Source: Tenrec ecaudatus (taxonomy: Eukaryota > Chordata > Mammalia > Afrosoricida > Tenrecidae). From it: DNA of 64,000 nt. Below the pieces are notes generated by a model. That model had not been told where the DNA came from. It did no database searches and saw only the letters and a program-made list of their open reading frames with translations. The stretch is taken from contig NC_134539.1 in the NCBI RefSeq assembly GCF_050624435.1, forward strand, positions 41,262,001 through 41,326,000, read 5' to 3'. Below are positions 46,263-58,011 of this stretch, in pieces (positions within the stretch are counted from its first letter, which is position 1; every line of letters starts with the position of its first letter). The position numbers and the translations under genes are program-made.

Positions 46263-47294
46263 GAGTGTCTTTTAATATTAATATCAAACCACAAACTTAA
46301 AGCGAGACTTGTTCACTGTTCTAGCTACATGGTGATTATTACAGATGGTATAGTGTTAACTACTACATTATATTCACTATTTTAACTACCAAAACAAAAA
46401 TATTCAAAATAAAAGAGGGTAGATGCAGAATGTGCATGAGTAGAAAACAGTGAAAATCTATCTACAGTGAAAAAATAAAAGTAAGCAAAAATATTTTCCA
46501 ATGTAGAATCTTATAACAAATTATAATATTACTTACGTTTGAAGATTAAATGAAATCTGTTTCAAGAGAATAAGTTGGGATAATTTTCCAGGAATCGAGC
46601 CCACCAAGTAAGATTCTCTACTTACTAAATGGTTACCTTAAGGAAGAAAGAAACTTATTCCATGGAGAAAATAAAAAATAAAAATGGAAATGTATCAATA
46701 CTTTTTAAAAGCACTGATTAAAAATAATACTTTCTTATTTAAATTTTAGATATAGTATAAATTACAATAAAATATGAATGATAAGAGGAAATCTGTAAAG
46801 TGTTTTAAGTTCTTTTTATTGGATAAGTAGATAATAAACATTCAAAATAATGTTGCACTATAATAAACCAAGAATATATTTTAATATACAATCCCTAAAA
46901 GAATAGAAGGAAACGAATGCTTTTCCTAAAATTAGAAACATTTTAATTCTAAAAGATAACCTTAAACAGAATAAGAATGGAAAAAAAAGAGTAGAAATAG
47001 GCAGGCAAACTAGAAAACAGAATAAGATAGTATATTTAAAACCCAATATAAGAACAACCAAATTAGAATTCAATGGAAAAATAATTCTTTTAAATTATTA
47101 AGTCTGTCATAGTCAATGAAAGAACAATCAACTTCATGAGTTTCATAAGAAACATTTTTAACATGAGGATACAGAGATATTGAAACTAAAGGGAGGGGGA
47201 AAATAAAGCACAAAAATAACTAAACAAAAATGTAGCTATATTAATATTTATCCAAATACATTTTTCAGTTATAGGGCATTCCTAGAGGTTAAAA
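46263..47294. other. AT-rich unassigned sequence
   Basis: No repeat or exon recognised. Confidence 0.4.
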
Positions 47295-47299
47295 AAAAA

Positions 47300-47512
47300 A
47301 CAGGCATTTGTTGTGTGCCATTGAGTTGAGTCCTATAGCATTCATTACTACAGGAGAGAGTGGGACTGCCTGGTGGGTTTTCCTAGGCTGTAAATCTTTA
47401 GAGGTATAAATTATCAGGCTGTTACAGAGCCACAGGTGACTTCAAACTGCCAACCTTTTAGTTAACTAAAGATTTACATAAACTGTTTTACCCCCAATGA
47501 TCCCCTTAGGAT
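47300..47512 (-). repeat. AfroSINE (antisense, older type)
   Basis: 'gttgtgtgccattgagttgagtcctatagc', 'gggttttcctaggctgtaaatcttta' and 'cttcaaactgccaaccttttagttaac' follow the antisense SINE. Confidence 0.7.
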
Positions 47513-47689
47513 CACTGATGATGAGAAACATTTCATTTTAACAGGGACATATAACAATTCTAAATTTTCTTATAGCAGGTTAAAAAAGGAAAGAAAGCAA
47601 ACTTGTCCCACTATAAAGAGAAGCAGACAAATCCCACAACAATAATACATGCATTCCAACAATTGCTCAGGTATCAAAGTCTTAGATTC

Positions 47690-48075
47690 TTAGGATTATC
47701 ATAACAGAAACACTACAAAGTAGATGAGTATGTTCTCACTGTTCTGAAGGCTGAAGTCCTCATCAGGGGCAGCAGCGTGACCACACTCTCCCAGTCCACT
47801 CTATGAAAGAGTTGTCCTCATTTTCTCCAACCTCTGTGAGTGCTTTCCGTTTCCGGGCAGCCCTTGTTGCTGTATCTGTGCATGCTGTCGGCCTCTCCTC
47901 CATGTGGCTGTGTTGTGTTGGAGCGCCCCTTTTGCAAAACAGTGCTCAGAAGAGATTAGCACTACCCAGGACCCAATGTGCTTAGTTAAGAGGTCCTTAA
48001 CTGCTGCCCTCTGCAAAGAAAACCACCATTTCCCAACAAGGTCATACTTACAGGCACAAGCCAGGACTTCACAAA
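47690..48075 (-). repeat. MLT1-type LTR remnant, antisense
   Basis: 'ggattatcataacagaaacactacaaagtagatga', 'ttctcactgttctgaaggctgaagtcc', 'ctcctccatgtggctgtg' and 'aacaaggtcatacttacaggcac' are in the antisense MLT1 order. The two opposing open frames here are inside the LTR. Confidence 0.65.
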
Positions 48076-48545
48076 ACATTTGAGAAGATACAATTAATTC
48101 CAGAATAATCTACAAGACAAGAAAGCAATAAGAAAATCACGATTTGAAAAATGCAATTAACAAAATTAACCTTGCTGAGTATTAATCAAAATATGACAGC
48201 CAATAACTGAAGGGCATGTTTTGTCTGCCATTGCACATTAGAAGATTTTTTTAAGTTGATAATGTTTGGGAACATAAATAATCTCATGCATAGTCAATGT
48301 CATTTTTATCCTATGTATTACTTTAGGAAATTCCTCACAATTTCCAAAAAGACGTGTACCAGGATGTTCACTGAAGCAGTTTGTTACAGCAAACCACTGA
48401 CAACAAATCACAGAAGGGGGGAAAATGCTTACATTCATTCATCTTCTGGAACTAGGATATGGCATTTAAAAATAGATATAGTCAAGCTACATCTCAACCT
48501 GGGTGAATTCTCAAATATAATGTTCAATAAAAGAAAAACTAGCAA

Positions 48546-48739
48546 GGACTGATACCAAGGGCTCAAGTAGAAAGCAAATGTTTTGAGAATGATGACAGCA
48601 ACAACAAATGTACAAATGTGCTTGACACAATGGATAGATGGATGGATGGATGGATGGATGGATTGTGATAAGAGCTGGAGGAGCCTCCAATAAAATGATT
48701 TTTAAAAAAGATTTAATAAATGTTCTCTTTAAACTATAA
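48546..48739 (+). repeat. Family B retroposon, 17-bp TSD, extra 3' tail
   Basis: A perfect 17-bp repeat, aaaagaaaaactagcaa, lies at 48529-48545 and 48740-48756. The insert is the last 165 bp of family B (ending 'ctccaataaaatgatttttaaaaaa') plus about 30 further bases 'gatttaataaatgttctctttaaact' with its own AATAAA and A-run. A (GATG)n expansion lies within. Confidence 0.88.
48632..48664 (+). repeat. (GATG)n microsatellite in family B
   Basis: Seven to eight tetranucleotide units occur where other copies have a single 'gatgtatggattg'. Confidence 0.9.
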
Positions 48740-48756
48740 AAAAGAAAAACTAGCAA

Positions 48757-49400
48757 TTCAAAGAATAATACTCTAATATCCCTGGTTTAATACCAATTTT
48801 CATAGCTGGAGATGATACATGATAAAGCCTATCTAATTGAGTTGTGAGCACTGAGAAAGACAATCTTAGGGGGGAAATCTTGTATATACTCAACAAGTTT
48901 TATTTTAACTTCATATTCTGAAATATGAAGTAATAATGCAAAATATTTATGTGAACTATTTAAACTAATAAATTGTCTTGAAGAAATAGAACTTTAGATC
49001 ACTTTAGACATTTCTCCTCATGATGATCAATGTGCTAATTCTAAAATGTTCTTATGCTCAGATTAATGCAATCTTTTAAGTACATCTAATTGTCAAAATA
49101 ATAAGTTTACTTGATATAAATGAAATGGAATTTCCTTTGGGAAGTGTAATGGATATTAATTTCCTGTTTATTCATGTAAATATATTCTTCTTCTAATCCA
49201 TATTGATATCTACATAAATCTGAATGTCTATTATGTATTTAGTGAGTACATTCTATTAAATGACATAAGATTTTGGTTGACCAGAGAATAAAACTTTTAA
49301 CAGACTGCAATTAAAAATACATACACAATAAAATAAATTCAAGAATTATTGTATTGGGAAATAAAGAACCACAACACGTATTTGTACCTTTTACTCAAAT
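48757..49400. other. AT-rich unassigned sequence
   Basis: No recognisable repeat or exon. Confidence 0.4.
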
Positions 49401-49404
49401 CAAA

Positions 49405-49582
49405 CTCTTCTGTCAAGTCAATTCCAACTCATAAGGACCCTGTAGAACAAAGTAGAACTGTCCCTGTGGGTTTCAAGACTCTAACTAGAAAGCCTCCGTT
49501 TTCTACCAAGAAGACGGTGGGTTCAAACCTTGGATCTTGTGCTAGCACTTCAGTTCATAGCCACTATACCACCAGAGCTCCT
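49405..49582 (-). repeat. AfroSINE (antisense)
   Basis: 'tcaagtcaattccaactcataaggaccctgtagaac', 'gtccctgtgggtttcaagactcta' and 'cactataccaccagagctcct' give a near-complete antisense SINE. Confidence 0.85.
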
Positions 49583-49699
49583 TCTTCTGTACCATTAGAA
49601 TAGGAAAACATGGTACCCAGAGAAGATTAGAGTATCTATTTTATTTAAGTAATCACTAAGAAGGCAGTATTACTAGGTTGAGGGTGGACATTGTTCTGA

Positions 49700-49800
49700 G
49701 AGTCTTGGATAGAAATCGTGACTCTGTCTTAGATCAGTTTTGAGCTAGGTATACAAAGTACCTGAGTCTCAGTTTCTGAATTTGGGGAAAATGCTGGGAG
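49700..49800 (+). repeat. MIR SINE fragment
   Basis: 'gactctgtcttagatcag..ttgagc' and 'acctgagtctcagtttctgaatttggggaaaatg' resemble the MIR core. Confidence 0.45.
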
Positions 49801-49917
49801 GTAGAAATTTAGCCTAACAGTGAGCATATTATTGATTTTCAGTCATAGCAGATGTTTAAGCAAAGAATAAAAAAACTGATTGGTCCATGTAACAACTCTT
49901 CTTAATGGCACGCTTAC

Positions 49918-50038
49918 TATGCTTGTTACTTTAATAAGCAATTTACATCTACTGCTTCACTGAAGCCTGGAAATAACTATCACAAAGCTACAGTTATTAT
50001 TTGCATTATACAGAGAAATAAAATAATTCTTAAAAACT
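49918..50038 (-). repeat. MIR SINE fragment, antisense
   Basis: 'tacatctactgcttcactgaagcctggaaataactatc' and 'cagttattatttgcattatacagagaaataa' follow the antisense MIR 3' part. Confidence 0.5.
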
Positions 50039-50039
50039 A

Positions 50040-51120
50040 CATTATTAAATTAAATAGATAAATAACAAAGCATTTCTCTCAAATATAACCACTGGTGGAA
50101 TTTCAAAGCCATCTCTTCAAAACATCTGTTTCTTTCTCACTCAAAATTGTCACACAATCATTTTAAGTTTGACTAATACTCTTCTAAACATTAGTCTAAA
50201 TTATTTAATTAGCTTCATGTTGGATATTTAAGATTTCTGAATATTAGATATTAGGAGTAATGTTGTGATGCCATCTTTGAGTATAAAGTGTTATTCTTTA
50301 TTAGATTTCAGATGAGACCATAAGGTAGTTTATGTAGTTTATAAGAAGAGAAATTATAGGTTGAAGTGTATATTTTCAGTTTTTAAGAACTTTGATTTAT
50401 ATAGGCCATAAAATCTGTACCATTTTTATCAGATATATATACATGTAAAAGTGAGTATAAATGCATATTTGTCACTTAATATTTATTTCTTGAACTGAGA
50501 TTAGAAGACAGTCCATTTGGTTTATGTGAACGAGAGCTTCATAAATGAGTGCTAACATCACCAGGCAGGAAGTGTGCTTCCAGCTCTCCATGGGGGTAAA
50601 AATGACTGCAGCAACTAAGATTTCTCCATGCGTAGATTAGGGAAGTAAAATGGTCAGAAAGAATAAACAAAAAGCATTAAAGCTAAGGGCAGAGACAGAT
50701 GCCAGATAAGGAGCTGAGCGTGTTGAAGTGAAGTCTATGATTGTAGGTTTTAAGAAACAGATGACTAGGAAATGTAAGATACCTTTTTTCAAGACTGTCA
50801 GAAAAGTCTTATGAATGACCAGTTTTATCTGTTGTGAAGGTAGAAATAAAGGGTTATCTCATCTGACAACCAAAGAAAGGAAAGATTATGTGGGAGGAAG
50901 AGCATATTGTTAATGGTAAATAACTATTACAGTCAGTAAACACCTCAGGAAAACATTAAGGCTTCAAGAAATAAAATAAGAAAATGATATGAGCCAGCAC
51001 ATATTATGGTGTTCCATAAAAATATATCTGTAATTTTTTCTTCATTCAATTCATTAAATGTACTCTATTTAATAGATGCTGAACCCTGAGTTAGGCCATG
51101 GGAAATAAAGAATAAAGTGG
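50040..51120. other. Unassigned sequence
   Basis: No repeat or exon recognised. Confidence 0.4.
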
Positions 51121-51127
51121 TGTCATT

Positions 51128-51275
51128 ATACAAAGTCCTGGTGGCATAGTGATTATGGCTTTGGGCTGCTAACTACAAGGTCAGCAGTTCAAAATCACCA
51201 GCTGCTTCAAGGAAGAAAGATTTCTACTCCAGTAAAGGGTTGACTTGGTAGCACTGAGTTTTTGAGATACCAAGT
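51128..51275 (+). repeat. AfroSINE (sense), head-rich copy
   Basis: 'aaagtcctggtggcatagtgattatggctttgggctgctaactacaaggtcagcagttcaaaatcaccagctgc' is a clear AfroSINE head. The 3' end fades after 'gtagcactgagttt'. Confidence 0.85.
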
Positions 51276-51814
51276 GTCTATTTTGAAAATAAAGCAAACC
51301 AATTATAATACCATGTGTCACTTTGTTAATAAAAAAAACTAAGTATTCAAAAAAGACGCCCATTTTTAAACTGCAAATTTACAAAGTTATCATCAAAGTT
51401 GAGTTTTGTAAATTTTACAATAAGCTGTATCTGCAAAGTGAGTACGTAGGAGTGAGGGTGAGATATACACAGGTTGACAAATGTAAACAACAGCATTAAA
51501 ATTTGCAGAAGAAACAGGGACCTGTTGATACTTGCTAAGTTATACATCATTTGAACAATGGCCAATACTCTACCCCGCCCACACCTGCCTCCACAACGTG
51601 ACAGTATGTGCATAGCATGACACTTCTGAGATAGCTGCAGGCTCAGTTCTAGACCACTGGAATAAAACCAATCATGTGCATTAAAAATATATCCCAGTGC
51701 CTATAAAACTGTGTTACAATACAGTGCAGTCTATGAAGCATCATGAAAACCTTTGGAATATGGTGAGCATGACCTAAATGTAGCACGAAGACACAAAATG
51801 TGCATGACTCGTTC

Positions 51815-51976
51815 CTCTCAGGGTGGCCACAAGCTACAATCTTCAAAAACCACCAACTGCCCCCAGGGAGAAAAGGTAGGTCTTTCTATTCTGTGAAGAG
51901 TTCCAGTCTCGGAACCCCACGGGGGCAGTTCTACCCTGCCTATAAGGCCACAGACACTAAAGGCAGTGAGTTTGCT
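51815..51976 (+). repeat. AfroSINE (sense)
   Basis: 'caccaactgcccccagggagaaaagg', 'gtgaagagttccagtctcggaaccccacgggggcagttctaccctgcctataagg' give the middle and 3' half of the SINE. Confidence 0.85.
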
Positions 51977-52059
51977 TTTTATATGTAAAGCACAATAAAC
52001 ACAATGTGATAAAATAACAAGTGTGTGCCCGCTTATTAACTGTAAATAATCCTAGATAA

Positions 52060-52108
52060 AATTCAAACCCATTGCCATCAGTCAATTCTGATCCATAGTG
52101 ATAGTATA
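52060..52108 (-). repeat. AfroSINE 3' fragment (antisense)
   Basis: 'aaacccattgccatcagtcaattctgatccatagtgat' is the antisense 3' end only. Confidence 0.65.
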
Positions 52109-52217
52109 CTAAAAACATTTCATAATAAAGACTTCCCTAGCAAATATCAGTAAGAGATTTGGCCAGCAAGTCTATCATTCGCATACTTACAAGAAGAGAA
52201 GTGAGGTCAATGTTCTT

Positions 52218-54099
52218 TTTTTTAATTAATCATTTTATTGAGGGGCTCCTACAGCTCTTATAACAATCCATACATCAATTGTATCTAGCATGTTTGTACA
52301 TATGCTGCCATGATCATTTTCAAAACATTTTCTTTCTACTTGAGCCTTTGGTATCAGCTCCTTTTATTTCCTGCCCCCGCCCCCTCATGAACCCTTGATA
52401 ATTTATAAGGTGTATTATTTTCATATCTTACACCATCTGTTATCTCCCTTTTTCTGGTTCTCCTGTTCAGGCCTCTGGGAGGGGTGGGGGTGGCAGTTAT
52501 ACATTGACCACTGTGATCTATTCCCCCTTCTCCCCTTCTCCCTCCTTCCCCCTACCCTAACAATATAGCTACTCCCGTTACTGTTTATCTGTCCTGAATG
52601 TTGTGTGTTGAGGACTCTTATCTGTACCAGTGCACATGCTCTCATCTAGCCAGATCTGTAGGGTAAAACTGGGGTCATGATTGAGTGGGGGAGGAAGCAT
52701 TAAAGAACTAGAGGAAGGTTGTGTGTTTTGCCTGTGCTATACTGCACCCTGGCTGATTGATGCCTTCCTGGTGACGCTTCTGTGAGGGGTTGTTCAATTG
52801 TCAACAGATGGGCTTTGGGTCTCCTCCAACACCCCTTGTTTGCATCGATATGGTTTTTGTTTGGGATCTTCTGATACCTGATCCCATAGACAACTCAATA
52901 TCACACAAGGTGGTATACGTCTGCCATGTGGCTTTGTTGCTTTCCCGTTAGATGGTCATTTGCTTAACTTCAAGCCTTTAAGACCTCAGATGCTATATCT
53001 TCTAATAGTTCGGCACCATCAGCTTTCTACACCACATTTGTTCCTGCACCCTTCAGCGATCTTGTCGGGTGAGCATCACAGAATGCCAGGTTATTAGAAC
53101 AAAGTATTCTTGTGTTCAAGAAAGACTTGAGTAGAGACCCAATGTCCATCTGTTTCCTTCATGTTTAACATATAAATATATGGACATAGAACTTTATCCC
53201 CATCGAATATTAGTATATTTACATATATACATATCCCTATATTTATACTTATATGAATGTTTTTTGCCTCCTAGTTCTTTCCTCTATTTCCTTTTGTTTT
53301 CTTCTGTCCCAATATCATGTCTGCCCTTCATTTGGCTTTCACTAATTCCTCAGCTTGATTGCACTTGATCAAACCCTACCAAGCATTCTACGCCCACCTT
53401 CGCCATTCTTTTTAGATCAATTTTTGTTCCCTTATCCCTGGGTTTGTTGGATTCCTCCTTCCTTTCCCCCACTTTCCCCTCTTCCATGTCCCTACTTCCA
53501 CCCTCACGCCCCACCCCACCTGACCCCACAACCATCACTCCCATTGTTTTTTCCTTGGGATTGTTTATCCTGCCTATTTTATATAGATAGACCTGGGGGT
53601 GGGGTGGGTAGGAAGCCTATAAATAGTTCCAGGTCTGTCTGCTGACCTTTATGAATGTTCTCCGATGAGGGGCCTAACTCTGCCCACCCCCCTCCCCAGT
53701 CTAAAGTCTATTCAGGATAACTCGGGGACTGTGTTGCTTTGCTTTGCTGCTCTGTTGCACTCCCTTCATGTTTACCCTGGTGTGGGGTGGGGGCTCCTAC
53801 AAGGCATAATTCCCACACGGTGTCTCCAGTGCTGTGCTCTGCAGCACCATGGGTTGTGGTGGGGCCAGTCCCATGGTCCTTTCTGTGCATTGGCAGATCC
53901 AAGCAGGAATGTCTTCCTTGAGGCTTGAAGGGCCAGTATGTGGTTCTCTCTCTCACTCACTCTCTCTCTTAGTTTTCTCCCATGGGGTCCACGCAGACCT
54001 GCCCTTCTTCCACCGCTGTGTCTTCAGAGCTGTCCACTGTAGTGCATTCTTCTAGGGAAGGTCGTCATTGTAGCTGGAATTGGGGCTTCCCTGCAGGAA
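52218..54099 (-). repeat. Family B retroposon, longest copy (1,882 bp), 12-bp TSD
   Basis: A perfect 12-bp repeat, gtcaatgttctt, lies at 52206-52217 and 54100-54111. In sense (minus strand) it starts 'ttcctgcagggaagccccaattcc' and ends 'aataaaatgattaattaaaaaaaa'. It carries CT/GA-rich tracts and an inner block seen twice in the 1835-3328 copy but once here. The largest open frame is under 100 codons. I cannot say whether it is a full non-autonomous unit or the 3' part of a larger LINE. Confidence 0.88.
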
Positions 54100-54111
54100 G
54101 TCAATGTTCTT

Positions 54112-54268
54112 ATGATTTTCAAGCCATTTCACTTCTTGGCTCATTCGTTCCCTTTCCATAAAATAGGAAAAAATATGAACACCTATCTCTCTGTGAGGAT
54201 TAAATGAGTTAATGCATGTAAAGTACTTAGAACAGACCCTGGCATACAATAAGAACCTATATCTGTTG
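54112..54268 (+). repeat. MIR SINE 3' part
   Basis: 'tctctgtgaggattaaatgagttaatgcatgtaaagtacttagaacagaccctggcatacaataag' is a clear MIR 3' region. The family B element landed at its left side. Confidence 0.8.
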
Positions 54269-54503
54269 ACATTATTATGATGAAATAATAAGGTTTATTT
54301 TAGGAAAATAGTTAAAATTTTAATAGATTCATAGGGTAACATATAATACAATTTTCTTCTGCTCTTGAGAAGGAATTAATGCAGTAAAAAATGCTCATAA
54401 TATGAACTTAATTAAGACTTGTTTGGGTCAAAATTATATTCCCATATATAAAATGCTTTCTACATTTTCTGTCAGAAGTCCATGTACTAAAAGGATAAAT
54501 TTA

Positions 54504-54511
<8 letters not shown>

Positions 54512-54587
<76 letters not shown>
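54512..54587. repeat. (TA)n microsatellite, 76 bp
   Basis: An uninterrupted alternating TA tract follows 'tatatatgtg'. It produces spurious Ile-Tyr repeat frames on both strands. Confidence 0.97.
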
Positions 54588-54592
<5 letters not shown>

Positions 54593-54881
54593 CCCAGACC
54601 TATAACATTCTAATTGTAGAGTCACTTGGCATTGTTAAATAAAGTTGGTTTTTTATAATTTTTTCTTGGTTACACTTGGTTATAGTTTGTGCATCTGAAT
54701 TACTCAGTCAAAAGGAATGAAAATGCCTTTTCTTTCTATTCTTTCAATTTACAAAAAGAACCTGTCCAAAGTAAAAGATAAAAACATACATTATCTCATA
54801 ATGGCGCTTCCACTTTCTGAAGTTTGTTTCCCCAAATACCTTACATTCCCTATATTCCCAATCCTTCCAACCTATTAATTA

Positions 54882-55068
54882 TCCCATTGCTATTGAGCCA
54901 ATTGTGATGTGGAGAGACCATGTAAGATAGAGTAAAACTTCTCCATTTGGTTTTTAAGGCTGTGGATGGAGACAGCCACTTTCCATGAGAAGTGACTGAC
55001 TCATTTAAACAGCTGACCTTGTGGTTAGCAGCCAACTATTTAAGCAGAGAGGTACTAGGACTCATAAC
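54882..55068 (-). repeat. AfroSINE (antisense)
   Basis: 'cccattgctattgagccaattgtgatgtg' to 'cagctgaccttgtggttagcagccaactatttaag' is the antisense SINE. A further short antisense 3' fragment lies at about 55088-55122. Confidence 0.75.
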
Positions 55069-55416
55069 ATATTAAACACTCAAAACCTCAAAGACACTGC
55101 CATTGAGTTGATTCTAACATATTAGACTCTAATTAATTTTTCCTGAATTCCAAGGATACTCTTACTCTTCATTCACTCAATAAAAGAAAATGTGTAATTT
55201 TAGAGACTCTTTACATCTAGAAGGAATACAGATATAACTTTGATGCTGAAAATGTCTAAGAAGCCTTAGATTCCAGATTAATCGTTATATAAAAACCAAC
55301 CAGAACATTAAAAACTTGGTCTGTTAAATTTAAAAACTGAATTATTTGATTTGTACTTTCCTGGAATGAGTAGATCATTTCTTTACTTGGAACTGAAGAA
55401 CATGTTTAAAAAATAA

Positions 55417-55573
55417 CAACCAACCCATAACTACTACCCAATGGATTGATAGTCCTAGCAACCTTATATAGAATTTCTCAGGGTGTGATTTTCATAGAGT
55501 AGCTAGTGAATTTGAACCTTGATTTTTCGATTAGCAGTTCTACACTTACTAGTTAGCACCACCAGGGCCCATT
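55417..55573 (-). repeat. AfroSINE (antisense, diverged)
   Basis: 'cccaatggattgatagtcctagcaaccttatatag' to 'ttagcaccaccagggccca' follows the antisense SINE. Confidence 0.7.
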
Positions 55574-55696
55574 CCAGAAGAACCCTTTTGGAATAATCCA
55601 ATAAAATGAATACAGAATTGAAGGTGATACAGTGGCCACAAGATTAAATTCAGCCAGCCTTGCTACACAGCATCTCCTCTTTCATTGTATGCTACC

Positions 55697-56210
55697 TGTG
55701 TTAGTGTGGGTACTTCAGAGAAACAAATCCACAGAAACTCATATGTATAAGAGAGAGTTTTATATAAAAGTTAAGTGCACATCAAGAAAACATCCCAACC
55801 CAGTGGTGCCCAAGCCCACAAGTCCAACATTAACTCTATGTCTCATATCAATCCACAAAGTCCTCCTCCATTTCACAAAACATACGCAGTAACACAGAAT
55901 GCAGGAGGGAAGCCAGGTCAGTGAATGTGTAAACATCTCAGCGCTGGCAGGGGTTTCCACACGGCTGTTCCAGCACCCAGGGTTGCATCGGGGTAGGTCC
56001 ATGTGCCTTCTCCTTGGGGAGATCTTGCAGGAAGTGAGCTTTGCCAGCTGAATCAGGGAACTGGCTAAGGCAGTTGCACCCTGGTCTGACAAGCACTAAG
56101 CAAGAGACTTGAGAACTCGAAAGGTGATGCTCACCAAGCCATCTATCTCTCTGCCCTTCAATTAACCCGACATGTGTTTATGTGCCAGGTTGGCTCAATA
56201 AACTGACTCA
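55697..56210 (-). repeat. ERVL-like solo LTR, subfamily 2
   Basis: The 514-bp element reads TGTGTTAGTGTGGGTACTTC ... TAAACTGACTCA. It is close to the LTR at 27200-27715 throughout. Flanks ctacc and ccgcc match at only three of five positions, so the TSD is doubtful. Confidence 0.75.
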
Positions 56211-57484
56211 CCGCCTTTCCATAGTGAATGTGAGTGCAGCATTTAAGGGCAATCTTCTCAGGTAAAGAGGACCATTTTTCATTCTTTGATGAGAAGGAAC
56301 TGAGAATCTCAACATTTGCCTCCTCCACATAGGCTCGGAAACCCCACCTTTTTCATAGTTCAAGTGTGGAAACTGATATTCTGGATAGCATGGTGATTTT
56401 AATAATAAAATCATTAATTCAGAATAGAATTAGATTAAAAACCAAGGTTTTGATATACAAGCCTATGTTCTGTACAATAAACCAGACCAATTATTTTTAA
56501 GCCACTCTCTGTCAAAACTACTTTAATCAACTACAGTACATGTGCATGCTGGGCATTTTTTCTGAGAAAGGAAGCTAGAAAGAGATCGGCAGTTATAAGT
56601 GACATAACCAAACAGACTCATTTTCATATCCAAAGCACATCCGTAAAATGAATTAATGTGAGGTGGGGGACCAGGGACAGGAGTTAGTGCCGCTCACACG
56701 TGCTGGAATTTCATCCATGGCACTCCGTACACTGAGCCTGCCAGAAGCAATAGAAATTTAAGGTCTGAGGAAACAGTAATGTCGTGATCAACTCAGGCTG
56801 ACCTCAGGTTATAGCTGAATGAGTAAAGGCAGGACTATCATGCATAAATGAAATAGTTTGTTTCTAAAATGTGTACATTTTGACTTGGGAATTTTAAAAA
56901 GAAATTCTGTTAATGAGTGAATATTAAAATATACACACATAATTTCCTTTGCTATTTATCGTGAATACTGATCATCAGGAGCTCTTCAGGGAATTTTGAT
57001 AGGCTATTCACTCAGTCTGGATCGTAAAATGCATGAAATTGCATTGCCTTGGGGCTCTATACCAAGAAAAAAATCGAAAACATAGCTGACAGCCAGATGG
57101 AAGAATGTTTGCCGAGCTCAGGAAACACTGCGGTGCAAACACTGAAGAACAATAGCAAGTGGGCCCTGCCTTGGCACTTGTTGTCTATTTGCAGTCATTC
57201 ATAAAAATTTAATGTTCAGACATTAAACAGTGCACAGAAGAGCTATTGCTATGGTCGGCCAAGTGTCAGTGCTGGATTAAGACCTATCGTCAGGGTTATG
57301 AAAAACACAACAGCACAGGCAGGTATGATGATTTAAGAGGATATGATCGCTGCTTATCTTTCACCTAAGAAGATGGAACTAACTAATAAATATACAAGTT
57401 CCTTCATAATTTATTTATAATCTACATGGAAGCATACAACGGCATCATGATACTGTGTTCTTTCATGATATATTGGCTGAGCAT
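56211..57484. other. Unique sequence with CNE-like part
   Basis: No repeat was recognised. About 57090-57260 ('gcaaacactgaagaacaatagcaag', 'tttgcagtcattcataaaaatttaatg') looks like conserved non-coding DNA. Confidence 0.4.
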
Positions 57485-57545
57485 ATTGATAGAGTTATAA
57501 AAATTATCTTCCCCCTTGGAAGATAATTTTTATAACTCTATCAAT
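57485..57545. repeat. Perfect palindrome: 28-bp arms, 5-nt loop
   Basis: The left arm (57485-57512, attgatagagttataa...) and the right arm (57518-57545) are exact reverse complements, separated by ccctt. No transposon ends are recognised around it. Confidence 0.95.
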
Positions 57546-58010
57546 TAATTTGTAAAAATATAGAACCCTGACTGGAGCATAATCTGCCTAAGTATCATAA
57601 ATCACTCTGTATTTCCAGAAGTTATTTCTCAAGTCCATTTATGCAGCTATTCTGTTTGATATAAGAGAAACAAAAAAGATGTCTCCAAAATATATTGAAG
57701 CTATATAGAAGAAAAAGCAAAAAATTTAGAGTCATTCAAAAAATAAAGAATTTACCTCTCAGATCTGGATATTTTTTTCATCTATGCAAACTGATAATAC
57801 AACATTCAGAGAGCTGTTAGAATTATAAAAACACACCAACAATGAATGATCTGATCATGGTCAATATTGTTATATTTGATTTTGTTTGCCTGATCCCTTA
57901 AGACCTAGAATTACAAATAGTGAAGGGGAACTAACAGTCTCTTCATCAGAATATTCTCAGAGAAAAATTGTCATGCTGCATTTCTCCCCATCACCACCCC
58001 ACATACCTTA
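57546..58010. other. AT-rich unassigned sequence
   Basis: No recognisable repeat or exon. Confidence 0.4.
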
Positions 58011-58011
58011 C

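Noticed and set aside
46293-46315. 'gagacttgttcact' resembles the extra tail of the family B copy at 7525
   Set aside because: The match is only 13 of 14 bases next to a tiny family B tip; too short to claim a shared transduced tail.
53665-54055. Several overlapping 60-87-codon frames on both strands
   Set aside because: All lie inside the 1.88-kb family B element; dense overlapping frames reflect its GC content, not genes.
54402-54625. Ile-Tyr repeat proteins on both strands
   Set aside because: Translation of the (TA)n microsatellite.
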